From contig CAMLFK010000076.1 of assembly GCA_946479255.1 (NCBI GenBank), forward strand, positions 1-19,226: a stretch of 19,226 nucleotides of DNA, given 5' to 3'. The position numbers and the translations under genes were made by a program. Below, one piece after another: positions 1-8,034 of this stretch. The stretch comes from an uncultured Oxalobacteraceae bacterium. GTDB taxonomy: Bacteria > Pseudomonadota > Gammaproteobacteria > Burkholderiales > Burkholderiaceae. The notes under the pieces were generated by a model. The model worked only from the letters and a program-made list of their open reading frames with translations, did no database searches and was not told where the DNA came from. The stretch's first letter is position 1. Every line of letters begins with the position of its first letter.

Positions 1-67
1 CGCCAACTACTTGATTTCGTTAACGTTTTCTTCGGGGAGGCGAACTATAGCAAAGGCCCTGCGAGGT

Positions 68-99
68 GCGCAAGAGTTTTTTAACAGCATCTCTTGCGC
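68..99. repeat. 9-bp inverted repeat in receptor leader
   Basis: The arms GCGCAAGAG (68-76) and CTCTTGCGC (91-99) are perfect reverse complements separated by 14 bases that include a run of six T. It lies 54 bases before the chosen receptor start and just upstream of a possible -10 box (TATATT, 119-124). It could be an operator with half-sites about two helical turns apart, or a leader hairpin. No poly-T follows the right arm, so it is not an obvious terminator. The structure is seen directly; the role is inferred. Confidence 0.5.
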
Positions 100-118
100 C
101 CCAATTTTGCAGCACGGG

Positions 119-124
119 TATATT
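119..124 (+). promoter_or_regulatory. possible -10 box for the TonB receptor gene
   Basis: TATATT at 119-124 resembles a sigma-70 -10 element. The best upstream match is TTGCGC at 94-99, with a long 19-bp spacer, and it lies inside the right arm of the inverted repeat at 68-99. If real, a protein bound to the repeat would cover the -35 region. The match is weak and unsupported by other evidence. Confidence 0.25.
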
Positions 125-152
125 GCTTCTTTTTCTTCCCAACATAGAAACA

Positions 153-2267
153 ATGCCGACCCCGCTTATCCCGTTCCGCCTCAGCGCTATCGCCGCTGTA
201 TCTGCACTTATCGCCTGCGCTACCCAGGCCGCCGAGCTGCCGCTGGCCGATGTCGTTGTTATCAGCGGCAGCCGCGTGGAACATGCCAGCTTCGACCTGC
301 CGGCGGCGATCGACATGGTCGATGCGGAACGCATCCGTGGCGCGCAGATGCGTGTCAACGCATCGGAAGCACTGGTGGCGGTACCGGGACTGGTGGCGCT
401 CAATCGCCAGAACTATGCGCAGGACCTGCAGATATCGTCGCGCGGCTTCGGTGCACGCTCGGCGTTCGGCGTACGCGGCGTCAAGCTGATCGCCGACGGC
501 ATCCCGGCCACCATGCCGGACGGCCAAGGCCAGGCCGCCACCTTCAATCTCGATATGGCCGAACGCATCGAAGTACTGCGCGGCCCCTTCTCCGCTATAT
601 ATGGCAATCACTCGGGCGGCACTATCCAGCTGTTCACGCGTGACGGCAAAGGCCGCCCGACCGTCGAGACCAGCATTGCCGCAGGCAGCGACAGCACGCG
701 CAAGCTCGACGTCAATGCGCAAGGCAGCAGCGGCGACATTGGCTATGTATTGGACGCCTCGCGTTTCGAGACTGATGGCTACCGCAATCACAGCGCCGCG
801 CGCCGCGACCAGGGCTATGCCAAGCTGACCGTGGCGCCGAACAGCGACAGCAAGCTGACCATCGTGGCCGGCTCGCTGCGCCAGAAGGATACCCAGGACC
901 CGCTCGGAGTTACCTGGGCCACTTACCAGCGCGATCCACGTGCGAACGAGATCGACGCGCTCGACACCGCCAACCCAAAACGCACGCTGGCCGACCGCTA
1001 CAACACGCGCAAGAGCATCGACCAGCAGCAAATCGGCATCGCGTATGAACAGCGCTTCGGCGCCGACCGCCTGCACATCACCGCTTATGGCGGCAACCGC
1101 AAGGTAACGCAGTTCCAGGCCTTTTCGCGTTTTGTGCAAACCCCTGCGACCCAATCGGGCGGCGTGGTCGACTTTGACCGTGACTTCAGCGGCACCGACA
1201 TCAACTGGGTGGCTGTGCGCGATGTAGCAGGCGGCAAGCTGACCACCACCGTCGGCCTGGACTACGGCCGTTCGCACGATCAGCGCGAAGGATTCGAGAA
1301 CTTCGTCGGCACCCAGTTCGGTGTGCAGGGCGCCCTGCGCCGTGACGAAGACGATATCGTCACCAGCGTCGACCCGTATCTGCAGGCCGAATGGCAAGGC
1401 GGCCCCTGGGTACTGACCGCCGGCATGCGCCACGCGCGCGTCAAGTTCGACGTGACCGACCGCTTCCTGGGTAACGGCAACGACAGCGGCTCCGTCAGCT
1501 ATCGCCATACCACGCCGGTGATGGGCGTCCTGTATAAGATCTCGCCGAAAGTGAACGTGTACGCAAGCGCAGCGCGCGGTTTCGAGACGCCGACACTGAA
1601 CGAGTTGTTTTACTCAGGCGCCGGGAACGGCTTTAACTTCCGCCTCAATCCGGCCACCAGCACCCACCTTGAAGCCGGCGTCAAAGCCAATGCCGGCGCC
1701 AATACCCGCGTCAACGCCGCCATCTTCCAGGCCAAGACGCGCGACGAACTGGTGGTCGATGTCGCCAGCGGCGGGCGCACCAGCTACCGCAACGCCAGCA
1801 AGACCCTGCGCCAGGGACTGGAACTGTCGGTCGACAGCACGTTTGGGGAGGGCTTTAGCGCGCGCGCCGCAGCCACGGTATTGAAAGCCACTTACGAACA
1901 AGGCTTCGGCGCAGTAACGGCGGGCGACCGCCTGCCCGGCGTCCCGCGCGCCAATATGTATGCGGAGCTGGCGTGGAAGTCAGCCGGCGGCGTGGAAGCG
2001 GCGCTGGAGGGCATCGCCAGCAGCCGTATCTATGCGGACGACGCCAACGCCGAGATTCCGGCGCCCGGCTATGGCATCCTGAACGCGCGCGTGCAGGCGC
2101 GCCAGCAGCTGGGTAGCTGGCAGTTCAGGGAGTTCGTCCGCCTGCAGAATATGGGCGACCGCAACTACATCGGCTCGGTGATCGTCGGCGACGGCAACAA
2201 GCGCTACTACGAAGCCGCGCCCGGACGCCAGTGGATGGCCGGCGTCAGCGCGCAGTACGCTTTCTAA
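153..2267 (+). CDS. TonB-dependent outer-membrane receptor, ligand unknown
   Basis: This 704-residue protein is a TonB-dependent transporter, a plugged outer-membrane beta-barrel that takes up scarce ligands such as metal chelates using TonB energy. The start at 153 gives a clean signal peptide (basic-hydrophobic residues 1-26, likely cleavage after TQA). A start at 66 would add 29 residues ahead of that signal, so it was rejected. A TonB-box-like stretch (ADVVVISG) lies near residues 32-39. The plug domain contains EVLRGPFSAIYG near 140-151, the usual plug motif before the barrel. The protein ends in phenylalanine, as barrel proteins normally do for BAM recognition. There is no cobalamin riboswitch in front of it, unlike btuB at 8035, so it need not belong to B12 uptake. 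The ligand cannot be told from sequence; a ferric siderophore is the common default. The end overlaps the convergent GTPase gene by 4 bp. Confidence 0.9.
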   Translation: MPTPLIPFRLSAIAAVSALIACATQAAELPLADVVVISGSRVEHASFDLPAAIDMVDAERIRGAQMRVNASEALVAVPGLVALNRQNYAQDLQISSRGFGARSAFGVRGVKLIADGIPATMPDGQGQAATFNLDMAERIEVLRGPFSAIYGNHSGGTIQLFTRDGKGRPTVETSIAAGSDSTRKLDVNAQGSSGDIGYVLDASRFETDGYRNHSAARRDQGYAKLTVAPNSDSKLTIVAGSLRQKDTQDPLGVTWATYQRDPRANEIDALDTANPKRTLADRYNTRKSIDQQQIGIAYEQRFGADRLHITAYGGNRKVTQFQAFSRFVQTPATQSGGVVDFDRDFSGTDINWVAVRDVAGGKLTTTVGLDYGRSHDQREGFENFVGTQFGVQGALRRDEDDIVTSVDPYLQAEWQGGPWVLTAGMRHARVKFDVTDRFLGNGNDSGSVSYRHTTPVMGVLYKISPKVNVYASAARGFETPTLNELFYSGAGNGFNFRLNPATSTHLEAGVKANAGANTRVNAAIFQAKTRDELVVDVASGGRTSYRNASKTLRQGLELSVDSTFGEGFSARAAATVLKATYEQGFGAVTAGDRLPGVPRANMYAELAWKSAGGVEAALEGIASSRIYADDANAEIPAPGYGILNARVQARQQLGSWQFREFVRLQNMGDRNYIGSVIVGDGNKRYYEAAPGRQWMAGVSAQYAF

Positions 2268-3724
2268 GCAAGCGAACCCGGATACAGGGCCTTGAGCGTG
2301 GCCGTGGTCAGTTCCGTGACCATGGCCCTAACCCGCTCATCGGCCTGTCCGCTCTTCAGATCGTCGCGCAGTGCCTGCCACAGCGCCGGCAGCTCGCCAT
2401 CGCGCGCGGCCACCAGGCTCTCGACCTGCTCCTGCCAGAACGTCGGCGCCTCGCTCTCGACGAAGTTCCCACGCCCACGGCCGAAGTGGGCCACCGCCAG
2501 GTAGCGCAGGATGCTGCTCACCAGCAGCGTCCGTAAAAAGTCGTCGGCAAACTGCATGGTCGGATGGTCACGGTCGGTGCGTGTGTTAAAGCCCCACGCG
2601 GCGCCGGCCATCGTCAGCGCGCCCACCACCCCGCCGATCAGCGCCCCCGCACCGAAGGTCAAGCCGCCCGCCATCAGGTCGGCCGATAATCCCGTCGCCG
2701 CGCCCGACACGATCGCGCCGATCAGTCCCGCCTGCGCCTTGTCCACCGGAGCGCGCACCTTGAAATGCTCGCGCACACGCGCATTGACCTTGCCGGCTTC
2801 GGCCGGGTCGAGCTGGTGCAGCGTGAGCAGCTGCGCGGTGCCGCGCCCGATGTCGGCGTTGAGCCGCTCCAGCAGGTAGCCCATCGCTTTCTCTTGCCCC
2901 GGCGGCGCGCCGCCTTTGCCCAGGCCGACGGCGTTCATCGCCGACTTGAGCAGGCCACGGCTCACCACTTCCACCGGCTGACTGTCGCGCGCGGCCGTGG
3001 CCAGCTGCGCGGCCATCACCCGCATGGCTTCGATCATGCGCTTGCGGTTGCTCTCTTCCCACAGCGCGAACAGGCGCGCATACCCGGCGCGCTTTTCATC
3101 CGGCAGCACGCGTCCGACCGCATCGTAAAACACCCGCTCGTGCACCCAGCAGCGCGCAAAAGCATCGAGCGCCAGCACTTCATGCACGATCGGGTACTGG
3201 GTCAGGTGCTGCTTCCAGCGCGCCTGTTCCGCATGCTCTTCGGGTGCCGGGCGCGGCGGGCCGAGCTGATTGAGCAGCACCACGACAGGTTTGCCGAGCC
3301 AGTCGAGGATTTTCATCTCGGCCGGCAGATAACCGGCGTCCTGCGGCGCTTCCGCCGAGTTGACCAGGTAGAGAACGACGTCGGCCTCGTCGCGCGCTGC
3401 GCGCAAGGCGTTCTGGCTGAGCCAGAACGGCCGGTCGCGGTAGCGGTCGAACACCTCGCGCAGGAACCAGCCGATCGGATTACCCGACATGGCCAGGCGG
3501 CGCAGCAGCCGCACCGAGTCGCCGAAGCCGGGCGTATCCCACAGCTGCAAGGTGTCGCCTTCGTCCGTCTTGAGCAGAAGGTGCGATTCGGCGAAGATGG
3601 TCACATGCGCGGCGTCGCGCACTTCGCCCAGATCGATGCCGGCCAGCGTTCGCGCCAGCGTCGTCTTGCCGTTGTTGGTGTGCGAAATCAGCGCAAACTG
3701 GATATTGACGGGCGTGTCGCTCAT
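2264..3724 (-). CDS. DUF3482 GTPase-like protein
   Basis: This 486-residue protein has an N-terminal small-GTPase fold: P-loop SHTNNGKTTL at residues 14-23, a G3-type DTPGFGDS at 63-70 and a G4-type NQLG at 152-155 (NKxD is usual, so the guanine-specificity motif is altered). A glycine/alanine-rich hydrophobic stretch at about 326-380 looks able to insert into or associate with the membrane. A further C-terminal region follows. The layout matches the DUF3482 GTPase family, recognised from its general pattern and not by a search. Its start overlaps the stop of the DUF2868 gene by 4 bp (an ATGA-type junction), so the two are probably translationally coupled and work together at the inner membrane. 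Molecular function is unknown. The 3' end overlaps the TonB receptor gene tail-to-tail by 4 bp. Confidence 0.85.
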   Translation of the reverse strand: MSDTPVNIQFALISHTNNGKTTLARTLAGIDLGEVRDAAHVTIFAESHLLLKTDEGDTLQLWDTPGFGDSVRLLRRLAMSGNPIGWFLREVFDRYRDRPFWLSQNALRAARDEADVVLYLVNSAEAPQDAGYLPAEMKILDWLGKPVVVLLNQLGPPRPAPEEHAEQARWKQHLTQYPIVHEVLALDAFARCWVHERVFYDAVGRVLPDEKRAGYARLFALWEESNRKRMIEAMRVMAAQLATAARDSQPVEVVSRGLLKSAMNAVGLGKGGAPPGQEKAMGYLLERLNADIGRGTAQLLTLHQLDPAEAGKVNARVREHFKVRAPVDKAQAGLIGAIVSGAATGLSADLMAGGLTFGAGALIGGVVGALTMAGAAWGFNTRTDRDHPTMQFADDFLRTLLVSSILRYLAVAHFGRGRGNFVESEAPTFWQEQVESLVAARDGELPALWQALRDDLKSGQADERVRAMVTELTTATLKALYPGSLA

Positions 3725-5181
3725 GGCGCCTTCGATAAAGTGAGCGCGCCGCCATCGATCGGGCGCAGTTCAGGATGAAGCAGGTTGACGATGGTGGCAT
3801 GGGTGCCGTGAAAGCGGCAAAACTGCTGCCACAGCGCGACCCGCTCCGCGGTACGCTCGGCGCTGCCGACCCGCGCCAAGAGCGAGGATTCGTCGACCAG
3901 CACCGCGATACCGCGCGGCGACGCCTTGCTCAGGTGTTCCAGGAAGGCGCCGTGATTTTCCTTCTCGGGCGTGGCCGCCAGGTTGAACAGCACCGTGGTC
4001 ATCGTCACGGCCGGGTCGTCGAAGCGCACGTCGCGCAGCTGTTCGATGGCTTCCTCGCCATAGGCACTGGACGGGCGCAGCATCACCCGCGCGTGCTCGC
4101 CGAACAGCGAAATGGCAAGCGCAGCCAGGCCGCGGTCGCGCGCCTCGTCCAGGGTGAAGCTGTAAGGCAGCACGCGCAGCACAGCCGGCGCGCTGACGCC
4201 TGCCTCGCCGCCCAGTTTGCGAAAGTAGGGATGATCCAGGTCGAGCGGGAAATGATTGGACAAGCGGCGTGCCCGCCAATGCGCGACACCAGCCATGACC
4301 AGGCGTGGCAGCACCACCAGCAGGAACAGCGTGGCCGCATACAGATGCACCCAGCGCGCACCGACGTCCGCCACGCGCGGCGCGGAAAAGCGCAGCGCTT
4401 CGATATCGGCAAGGCTGAATCCCTGCAGCGGAAACACCGCCAGCGCAGGGGCGAACAGCACTGACAGCAAGGTATGCACCTGAGTGGCGTCAAGGAAGGT
4501 GCTTTCCCAGCCGGCCACGTACTGCGTGAACAGGCCACGCGCATACAAGGACAGCATGGCGCCAAGCGCGAACATGGCGGCGGCCAGATGGACCGTGCGC
4601 GCCAGCCGCGCCCGTGCCAGCGGCGCGCTCAGCGTACCCCACTCAACCATGAATGCACCCAGTCCGGCGGATAAACCATGCGGCAGCTTGCGCGGCAGGG
4701 CGTTGGCGCCGGCAGTCATGCGGCGCACCAGCGGCGACAGGGCCGCGCCTGCTCTACCGGGGAGCAGAAGCTTGAACAGCATCGCCACATACACCAGCAG
4801 GTTCCAGCCGAGGATGGCCAGCAAGGGCGGCGACAGCAGGTCGACCCGGTGCGCGTCGCCGATGCGGTCCACCACGGCGCCCAGCACCAGCGCCAGCAGG
4901 GGCAGGCCAAAGGCCAGCCCCTGCCCTACTCCGCGCCGCTGCACAAAGCCATGAAAGGCCGGGACACGCTCGCCCAGCCGCTTGAGGATCTGCTCGGCGC
5001 GCTGCTGCAGAAAGTGTTCGGAGGTGACCTGGCTTTTGCTGTCGGCCGCCTGCCACTGCGCCAGTTCACGCGCGCTGCGGCTCGCATACATACGGTCGTC
5101 GTCGCTGAGCACCTCGCGCTTGACGTCCGTGGTCTCGATGGCGCGCACCAGCGCCACGTCCCTTGCCAGCTGTTCGTTCAT
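3721..5181 (-). CDS. DUF2868 multi-pass membrane protein
   Basis: This 486-residue protein begins with a charged cytosolic-looking segment (1-85). About five hydrophobic stretches that could span the membrane follow, near residues 88-105, 118-140, 196-213, 236-255 and 276-300. The C-terminal part (about 301-486) is soluble and has an alpha/beta look. This resembles the DUF2868 family, which is often encoded next to DUF3482 GTPases; the assignment is from recollection of the family pattern. It is the first gene of a two-gene minus-strand unit and is divergent from cobT, with a 156-bp shared intergenic region. The ribosome site before the start is poor (AAGG only one base from the ATG), so an internal start such as Met31 is possible. 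No enzymatic motif is recognised. A membrane anchor or effector for the partner GTPase is a guess from the pairing. Confidence 0.82.
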   Translation of the reverse strand: MNEQLARDVALVRAIETTDVKREVLSDDDRMYASRSARELAQWQAADSKSQVTSEHFLQQRAEQILKRLGERVPAFHGFVQRRGVGQGLAFGLPLLALVLGAVVDRIGDAHRVDLLSPPLLAILGWNLLVYVAMLFKLLLPGRAGAALSPLVRRMTAGANALPRKLPHGLSAGLGAFMVEWGTLSAPLARARLARTVHLAAAMFALGAMLSLYARGLFTQYVAGWESTFLDATQVHTLLSVLFAPALAVFPLQGFSLADIEALRFSAPRVADVGARWVHLYAATLFLLVVLPRLVMAGVAHWRARRLSNHFPLDLDHPYFRKLGGEAGVSAPAVLRVLPYSFTLDEARDRGLAALAISLFGEHARVMLRPSSAYGEEAIEQLRDVRFDDPAVTMTTVLFNLAATPEKENHGAFLEHLSKASPRGIAVLVDESSLLARVGSAERTAERVALWQQFCRFHGTHATIVNLLHPELRPIDGGALTLSKAP

Positions 5182-5291
5182 GCCTTATCCATGGGTCGGT
5201 TCATCTGTGTTGAAATCGACAATATTGGTATTGCATTGTGCCGCAGATTGCCGTGCCCGGGGGGCCACGCGCACGCAAGGCGGATCGCTTG

Positions 5292-5300
5292 TGCTATCTT
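5292..5300 (+). promoter_or_regulatory. possible extended -10 promoter for cobT
   Basis: TGCTATCTT at 5292-5300 fits an extended -10 element (TG, one base, then TATCTT), which can work without a good -35 box. None is visible at the expected distance. Transcription would begin near 5307, about 31 bases before the cobT start. The 156-bp gap must also hold the divergent promoter of the DUF2868 gene, for which no convincing box was found. No B12-box-like sequence is present here. Confidence 0.3.
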
Positions 5301-5337
5301 AGCGCGCTCTTTCTTGCCACTTTTTCATCGAGATCGC

Positions 5338-6372
5338 ATGCGCCTGCCTCAGATTCCCAGCACCCGTGACCCACAACTGGCCTCCCTGTTAGAGCGCGCC
5401 ATCGTCAACAAGACCAAGCCGCCCGGCAGCCTCGGGGCGCTTGAAACGCTGGCACGCCAGGTCGGACTGGTCCAGCAAACCGTCGGCCTCGAAGTGCGCG
5501 CACCTGCCATTATCGTGTTCGCCGCCGACCATGGCGTCGTCGCCGAGGGCATCTCGGCTTTTCCGCAGGAGGTGACCTGGCAGATGGTCGAGAACTTCCT
5601 GGCCGGCGGCGCCGCCATCAATGTGTTCGCGCGCCAGAGCGGCTGCGCGCTGCAGGTGGTCGATGCCGGCGTTAATCACGACTTCGGTGCGCGGGCCGGC
5701 CTGATCGACCGCAAGGTCGCTCGTGGCACCGCCAACTTCGCGCTGGCGCCGGCGATGACACCCGCTCAATGCGAGGCCGCGCTGGCCCACGGCATGGAAC
5801 TGGCCGACGCCTTGGAGGGCAATGTCATCGGCTTTGGCGAGATGGGAATCGGGAACACCACCGCCGCCGCCGCATTGATGCACGCGCTGACCGGCATCCC
5901 GGCCGGCGAATGCGTCGGCGCGGGTACCGGCTTGAGCCCGGAAGGCGTGCTGCGCAAGCAGCGCGTGATCGAAGCGGCCGTGGACAAGCACGGCGTCGGC
6001 GACGATCCGCTGCGCGTGCTGGCTACCTTCGGCGGATTCGAGATCGCCATGATGGCCGGCGCCATGCTGCGCGCTGCCGAACGCCGCATGGTCCTGCTGA
6101 TCGACGGCTTCATTGTCACCAGTGCGCTGCTGGTGGCGGCACGCATACAGCCGAACATCCTCGACTACTGCGTGTTCTCGCACTGTTCCAACGAGCACGG
6201 CCACCGCCGCATGCTGTCGCAGTTGGAAGCCAGGCCATTGCTCAACCTGGACTTGCGCCTCGGCGAAGGCACCGGCTGTGCGCTGGCCCTGCCGCTGCTG
6301 CATGCCGCCGTCAATTTCGTGCGCGAGATGGCGACCTTCGAATCGGCCCAGGTCAGCGACCGGCCCGCATAA
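5338..6372 (+). CDS. cobT: nicotinate-nucleotide:dimethylbenzimidazole phosphoribosyltransferase
   Basis: CobT transfers phosphoribose from nicotinate mononucleotide to 5,6-dimethylbenzimidazole, making alpha-ribazole phosphate, the lower ligand of cobalamin, in the cytosol. The 344 residues match the usual length of about 350. Family motifs are clear: KPPGSLG at 27-33, [18 protein letters not shown] at 63-80, GEMGIGNTT at 167-175, and GEGTG at 309-313, whose Glu310 corresponds to the catalytic base (Glu317 in Salmonella CobT). The start at 5338 is chosen because the protein begins with the expected [12 protein letters not shown] N-terminus; the open frame extends far upstream but would run over the DUF2868 gene. 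The Shine-Dalgarno sequence is weak. It heads a cobT-cobS-phosphatase group with 10 bp to cobS. It lies upstream of the cobalamin riboswitch, so that element cannot regulate it from its present position. Confidence 0.96.
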   Translation: MRLPQIPSTRDPQLASLLERAIVNKTKPPGSLGALETLARQVGLVQQTVGLEVRAPAIIVFAADHGVVAEGISAFPQEVTWQMVENFLAGGAAINVFARQSGCALQVVDAGVNHDFGARAGLIDRKVARGTANFALAPAMTPAQCEAALAHGMELADALEGNVIGFGEMGIGNTTAAAALMHALTGIPAGECVGAGTGLSPEGVLRKQRVIEAAVDKHGVGDDPLRVLATFGGFEIAMMAGAMLRAAERRMVLLIDGFIVTSALLVAARIQPNILDYCVFSHCSNEHGHRRMLSQLEARPLLNLDLRLGEGTGCALALPLLHAAVNFVREMATFESAQVSDRPA

Positions 6373-6382
6373 GAATCGGCTC

Positions 6383-7174
6383 ATGTCCGCGCTCGTCCAC
6401 CAGTGCCGCCTGTTCTTCATCGCGCTGCAATTCTTCACGCGCGTGCCGATTCCCGCGTGGGTGGGATTCGAGCCGGACTGGCTGCACCAGGCATCGCGTT
6501 ACTTTCCACTGGTCGGGGTACTGGTGGGCGCCGTCGGCGCAGCCGCGTATGCGGCCGCCGCACTGGTGTGGCCGGCGCCGGTGGCGGTCGTGCTCTCCAC
6601 TGCCGCCACCATCTACCTGACCGGCGCATTCCATGAAGACGGCTTTGCCGACATGTGCGACGGCTTCGGCGGGGGGCTGACCCGCGAGCGCGTCCTGGAA
6701 ATCATGAAGGACTCGCGCATCGGAAGCTATGGCGCCGTCGCGCTGGTACTGCTGCTTGGGCTCAAGCTCGCGCTTCTATCGATGTTGACGCCGCTGGCTG
6801 CCATCGCCGCGCTGCTGCTCGCGCATCCGCTGTCGCGGCTGGCCGCATCGAGCCTGATCTACGCACTTGAGTACGCGCGTGAAAACGGCAAAGCCAAGCC
6901 GATGGCGCAGCAAATGTCGAAGTCCGAACTGGCCATCGCGATCGCCTGCGTGGCGCTGCCCGCAACGCTGCTCCCCTTGTACGGATTGCTGAACTGGCCA
7001 ACAGTGGCCGGCGCATGCTTTGCCGCGGCCGCAGCGGCACTTTGGCTTGGCGCCAAATGCGTGCGGCGCATCGGCGGCTACACGGGCGACTGCCTCGGCG
7101 CTGTTCAGCAGGTCAGCGAAGTGGCGATTTACCTGTGCGTGCTGGGCGCTGCCAGCCAGGGCGCATGGCACTGA
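6383..7174 (+). CDS. cobS: adenosylcobinamide-GDP ribazoletransferase (cobalamin synthase)
   Basis: CobS is the inner-membrane enzyme that joins adenosylcobinamide-GDP to alpha-ribazole (phosphate), the last assembly step of coenzyme B12. The 263-residue protein is of family length and strongly hydrophobic, with several membrane segments. The acidic motif HEDGFADMCDGFGGG at 84-98 is the family signature and likely binds the metal and GDP moiety; DSRIGSYG at 110-117 is also conserved. The N-terminal LQFFTRVPIP is typical of CobS. The start lies 10 bp after the cobT stop, and the 3' end overlaps the phosphatase gene by 10 bp, so the three genes are probably one transcript. The ribosome site is weak, suggesting translation coupled to cobT. 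Confidence 0.95.
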   Translation: MSALVHQCRLFFIALQFFTRVPIPAWVGFEPDWLHQASRYFPLVGVLVGAVGAAAYAAAALVWPAPVAVVLSTAATIYLTGAFHEDGFADMCDGFGGGLTRERVLEIMKDSRIGSYGAVALVLLLGLKLALLSMLTPLAAIAALLLAHPLSRLAASSLIYALEYARENGKAKPMAQQMSKSELAIAIACVALPATLLPLYGLLNWPTVAGACFAAAAAALWLGAKCVRRIGGYTGDCLGAVQQVSEVAIYLCVLGAASQGAWH

Positions 7175-7713
7175 TCCCAACGCTCTACCTGGTGCGCCAC
7201 CTGGCGCCGCAGGTCGAAGCCGGCATCTGCTACGGTCGAACCGACCTTGCCGTCGCCCCCGGCCGCATGGCCGAGGCGCTGCCAGCCTTGCGCGAGCAGC
7301 TTCCCGCCGGCTTGCCCGTCTACTCCAGTCCCCTGCGCCGCTGTGCCGAGCTGGCCGCCGCGCTGGCCGGCGACAAAGTCACTATCGATGCACGCTTGTC
7401 CGAACTCGACTTCGGCAGCTGGGAAATGCGCGCATGGGACGACATTCCGAAAGCGGAGATCGACGCCTGGGCGGCCGACCTGGCCGGCTACCGGCCCGGC
7501 GGCGCCGAAAACGTGACCGAGATGGCCGAGCGTATCAGCGCCTTCCACGCCGGCCTGCCGCCCGAGCCGGCAATCGTGATCTGCCATGCCGGCGCGATCC
7601 GCCTGCTGGCCGCGTGCCGAAGCGGCCTGGCGCCGCGCGCGATGGCGATCGAGGCCGCGGCCAAGCCCCATGCCATCGCCTATGGCGAGATCGTCGTCAT
7701 GCCAGGTGTATAA
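7165..7713 (+). CDS. cobC: alpha-ribazole phosphatase, histidine phosphatase family
   Basis: This 182-residue histidine phosphatase most likely removes the 5'-phosphate from alpha-ribazole phosphate or from adenosylcobalamin phosphate, finishing the lower loop. The phospho-accepting His12 sits in VRHLAP (10-15), where many family members have RHG or RHT. GICYGRTD follows at 20-27, as in the betaproteobacterial branch. Other active-site residues are Arg58 in SSPLRRC, Glu80 in LSELDFG, and His141 in ICHAGAIR. It overlaps cobS by 10 bp. The symbol follows E. coli/Salmonella usage and must not be confused with the decarboxylase cobC at 15077. Its last codons contain a consensus -10 promoter box for the downstream operon. 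The substrate is inferred from context; the fold is clear. Confidence 0.88.
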   Translation: MALIPTLYLVRHLAPQVEAGICYGRTDLAVAPGRMAEALPALREQLPAGLPVYSSPLRRCAELAAALAGDKVTIDARLSELDFGSWEMRAWDDIPKAEIDAWAADLAGYRPGGAENVTEMAERISAFHAGLPPEPAIVICHAGAIRLLAACRSGLAPRAMAIEAAAKPHAIAYGEIVVMPGV

Positions 7714-7714
7714 T
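7709..7714 (+). promoter_or_regulatory. consensus -10 box for the riboswitch operon
   Basis: A perfect TATAAT lies at 7709-7714 and includes the stop codon of the phosphatase gene (7711-7713). Transcription starting about 7 bases later would begin near 7721, exactly where the cobalamin riboswitch begins. No good -35 element is seen 16-18 bp upstream. The precise fit between the box and the riboswitch 5' end is the main support. Confidence 0.6.
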
Positions 7715-7721
7715 TGACCAC

Positions 7722-7915
7722 GTTTTGGTGCCCGCACACGTGTCCACGTGTGCAGTTAAACGGGAAACACGATGCCCTCACGGGCCAACGTGTGCTGCCC
7801 CCGCAACGGTAAGCAAGTGTCGCTTCAGCGACGAGCCGCCTCGATCAACCACTGTGCTTTGCATGGGAAGGTGAGCCGGCCATACTTGCCAGCCCGGATA
7901 CCGGCCAGGACAGGT
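7722..7915 (+). promoter_or_regulatory. cobalamin (B12) riboswitch
   Basis: This is an RNA aptamer that binds adenosylcobalamin and represses the genes after it. The conserved blocks occur in the right order: GGTGCCC at 7728-7733 and onward, a TTAAACGGGAAACACGATG block at 7756-7774, CTGCCCCCGCAACGGTAAG near 7795-7813, CACTGTGC with GGGAAGGTG near 7850-7873, and the B12 box AGCCCGGATACCGGCC at 7891-7906. It matches the common class of cobalamin riboswitches seen before btuB. The coding start follows at 8035, leaving about 120 bases for the expression platform. No hairpin with a T-run occurs there, so translational control is more likely than termination. Confidence 0.95.
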
Positions 7916-7917
7916 GG

Positions 7918-7969
7918 AAGTGCGCGAACGGGGATGTTTGCGACGCGAGCCTCTTTTCGACGCGCACTT
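7918..7969 (+). promoter_or_regulatory. inverted repeat in riboswitch expression platform
   Basis: AAGTGCGCG at 7918-7926 and CGCGCACTT at 7961-7969 are perfect reverse complements, extendable by one G-U pair (7917 with 7970), with a 34-base loop. The direct repeat CGACGCG (7941-7947, 7958-7964) overlaps the right arm. A second short stem, CGGCC (7981-7985) with GGCCG (7998-8002), comes before the btuB start. Neither is followed by a T-run. They are candidates for the structure that switches with the aptamer. The rest of 7970-8034 shows no recognisable ribosome site. Confidence 0.45.
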
Positions 7970-8034
7970 TCTGTTCAATCCGGCCCACGGGGACGTCGGC
8001 CGATTGCCACGTTTGTATCCAAAGTAGATTCGTC

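Noticed and set aside
81..1508. Long open frame on the minus strand inside the TonB receptor gene
   Set aside because: It is a GC-rich shadow with no family features; the plus-strand frame has a signal peptide, plug motif and terminal Phe.
4678..5337. Upstream extension of the cobT frame
   Set aside because: It would lie antisense over the DUF2868 gene and add 220 residues unlike CobT; the start at 5338 gives the family length.
5182..5337. Second cobalamin riboswitch before cobT
   Set aside because: I looked for the B12 box and the CCCGCAAC block in this gap and found neither.
5389..6438. 349-codon open frame antisense to cobT
   Set aside because: Composition is His/Gln/Gly-rich with no motif, and cobT on the other strand has every catalytic feature.
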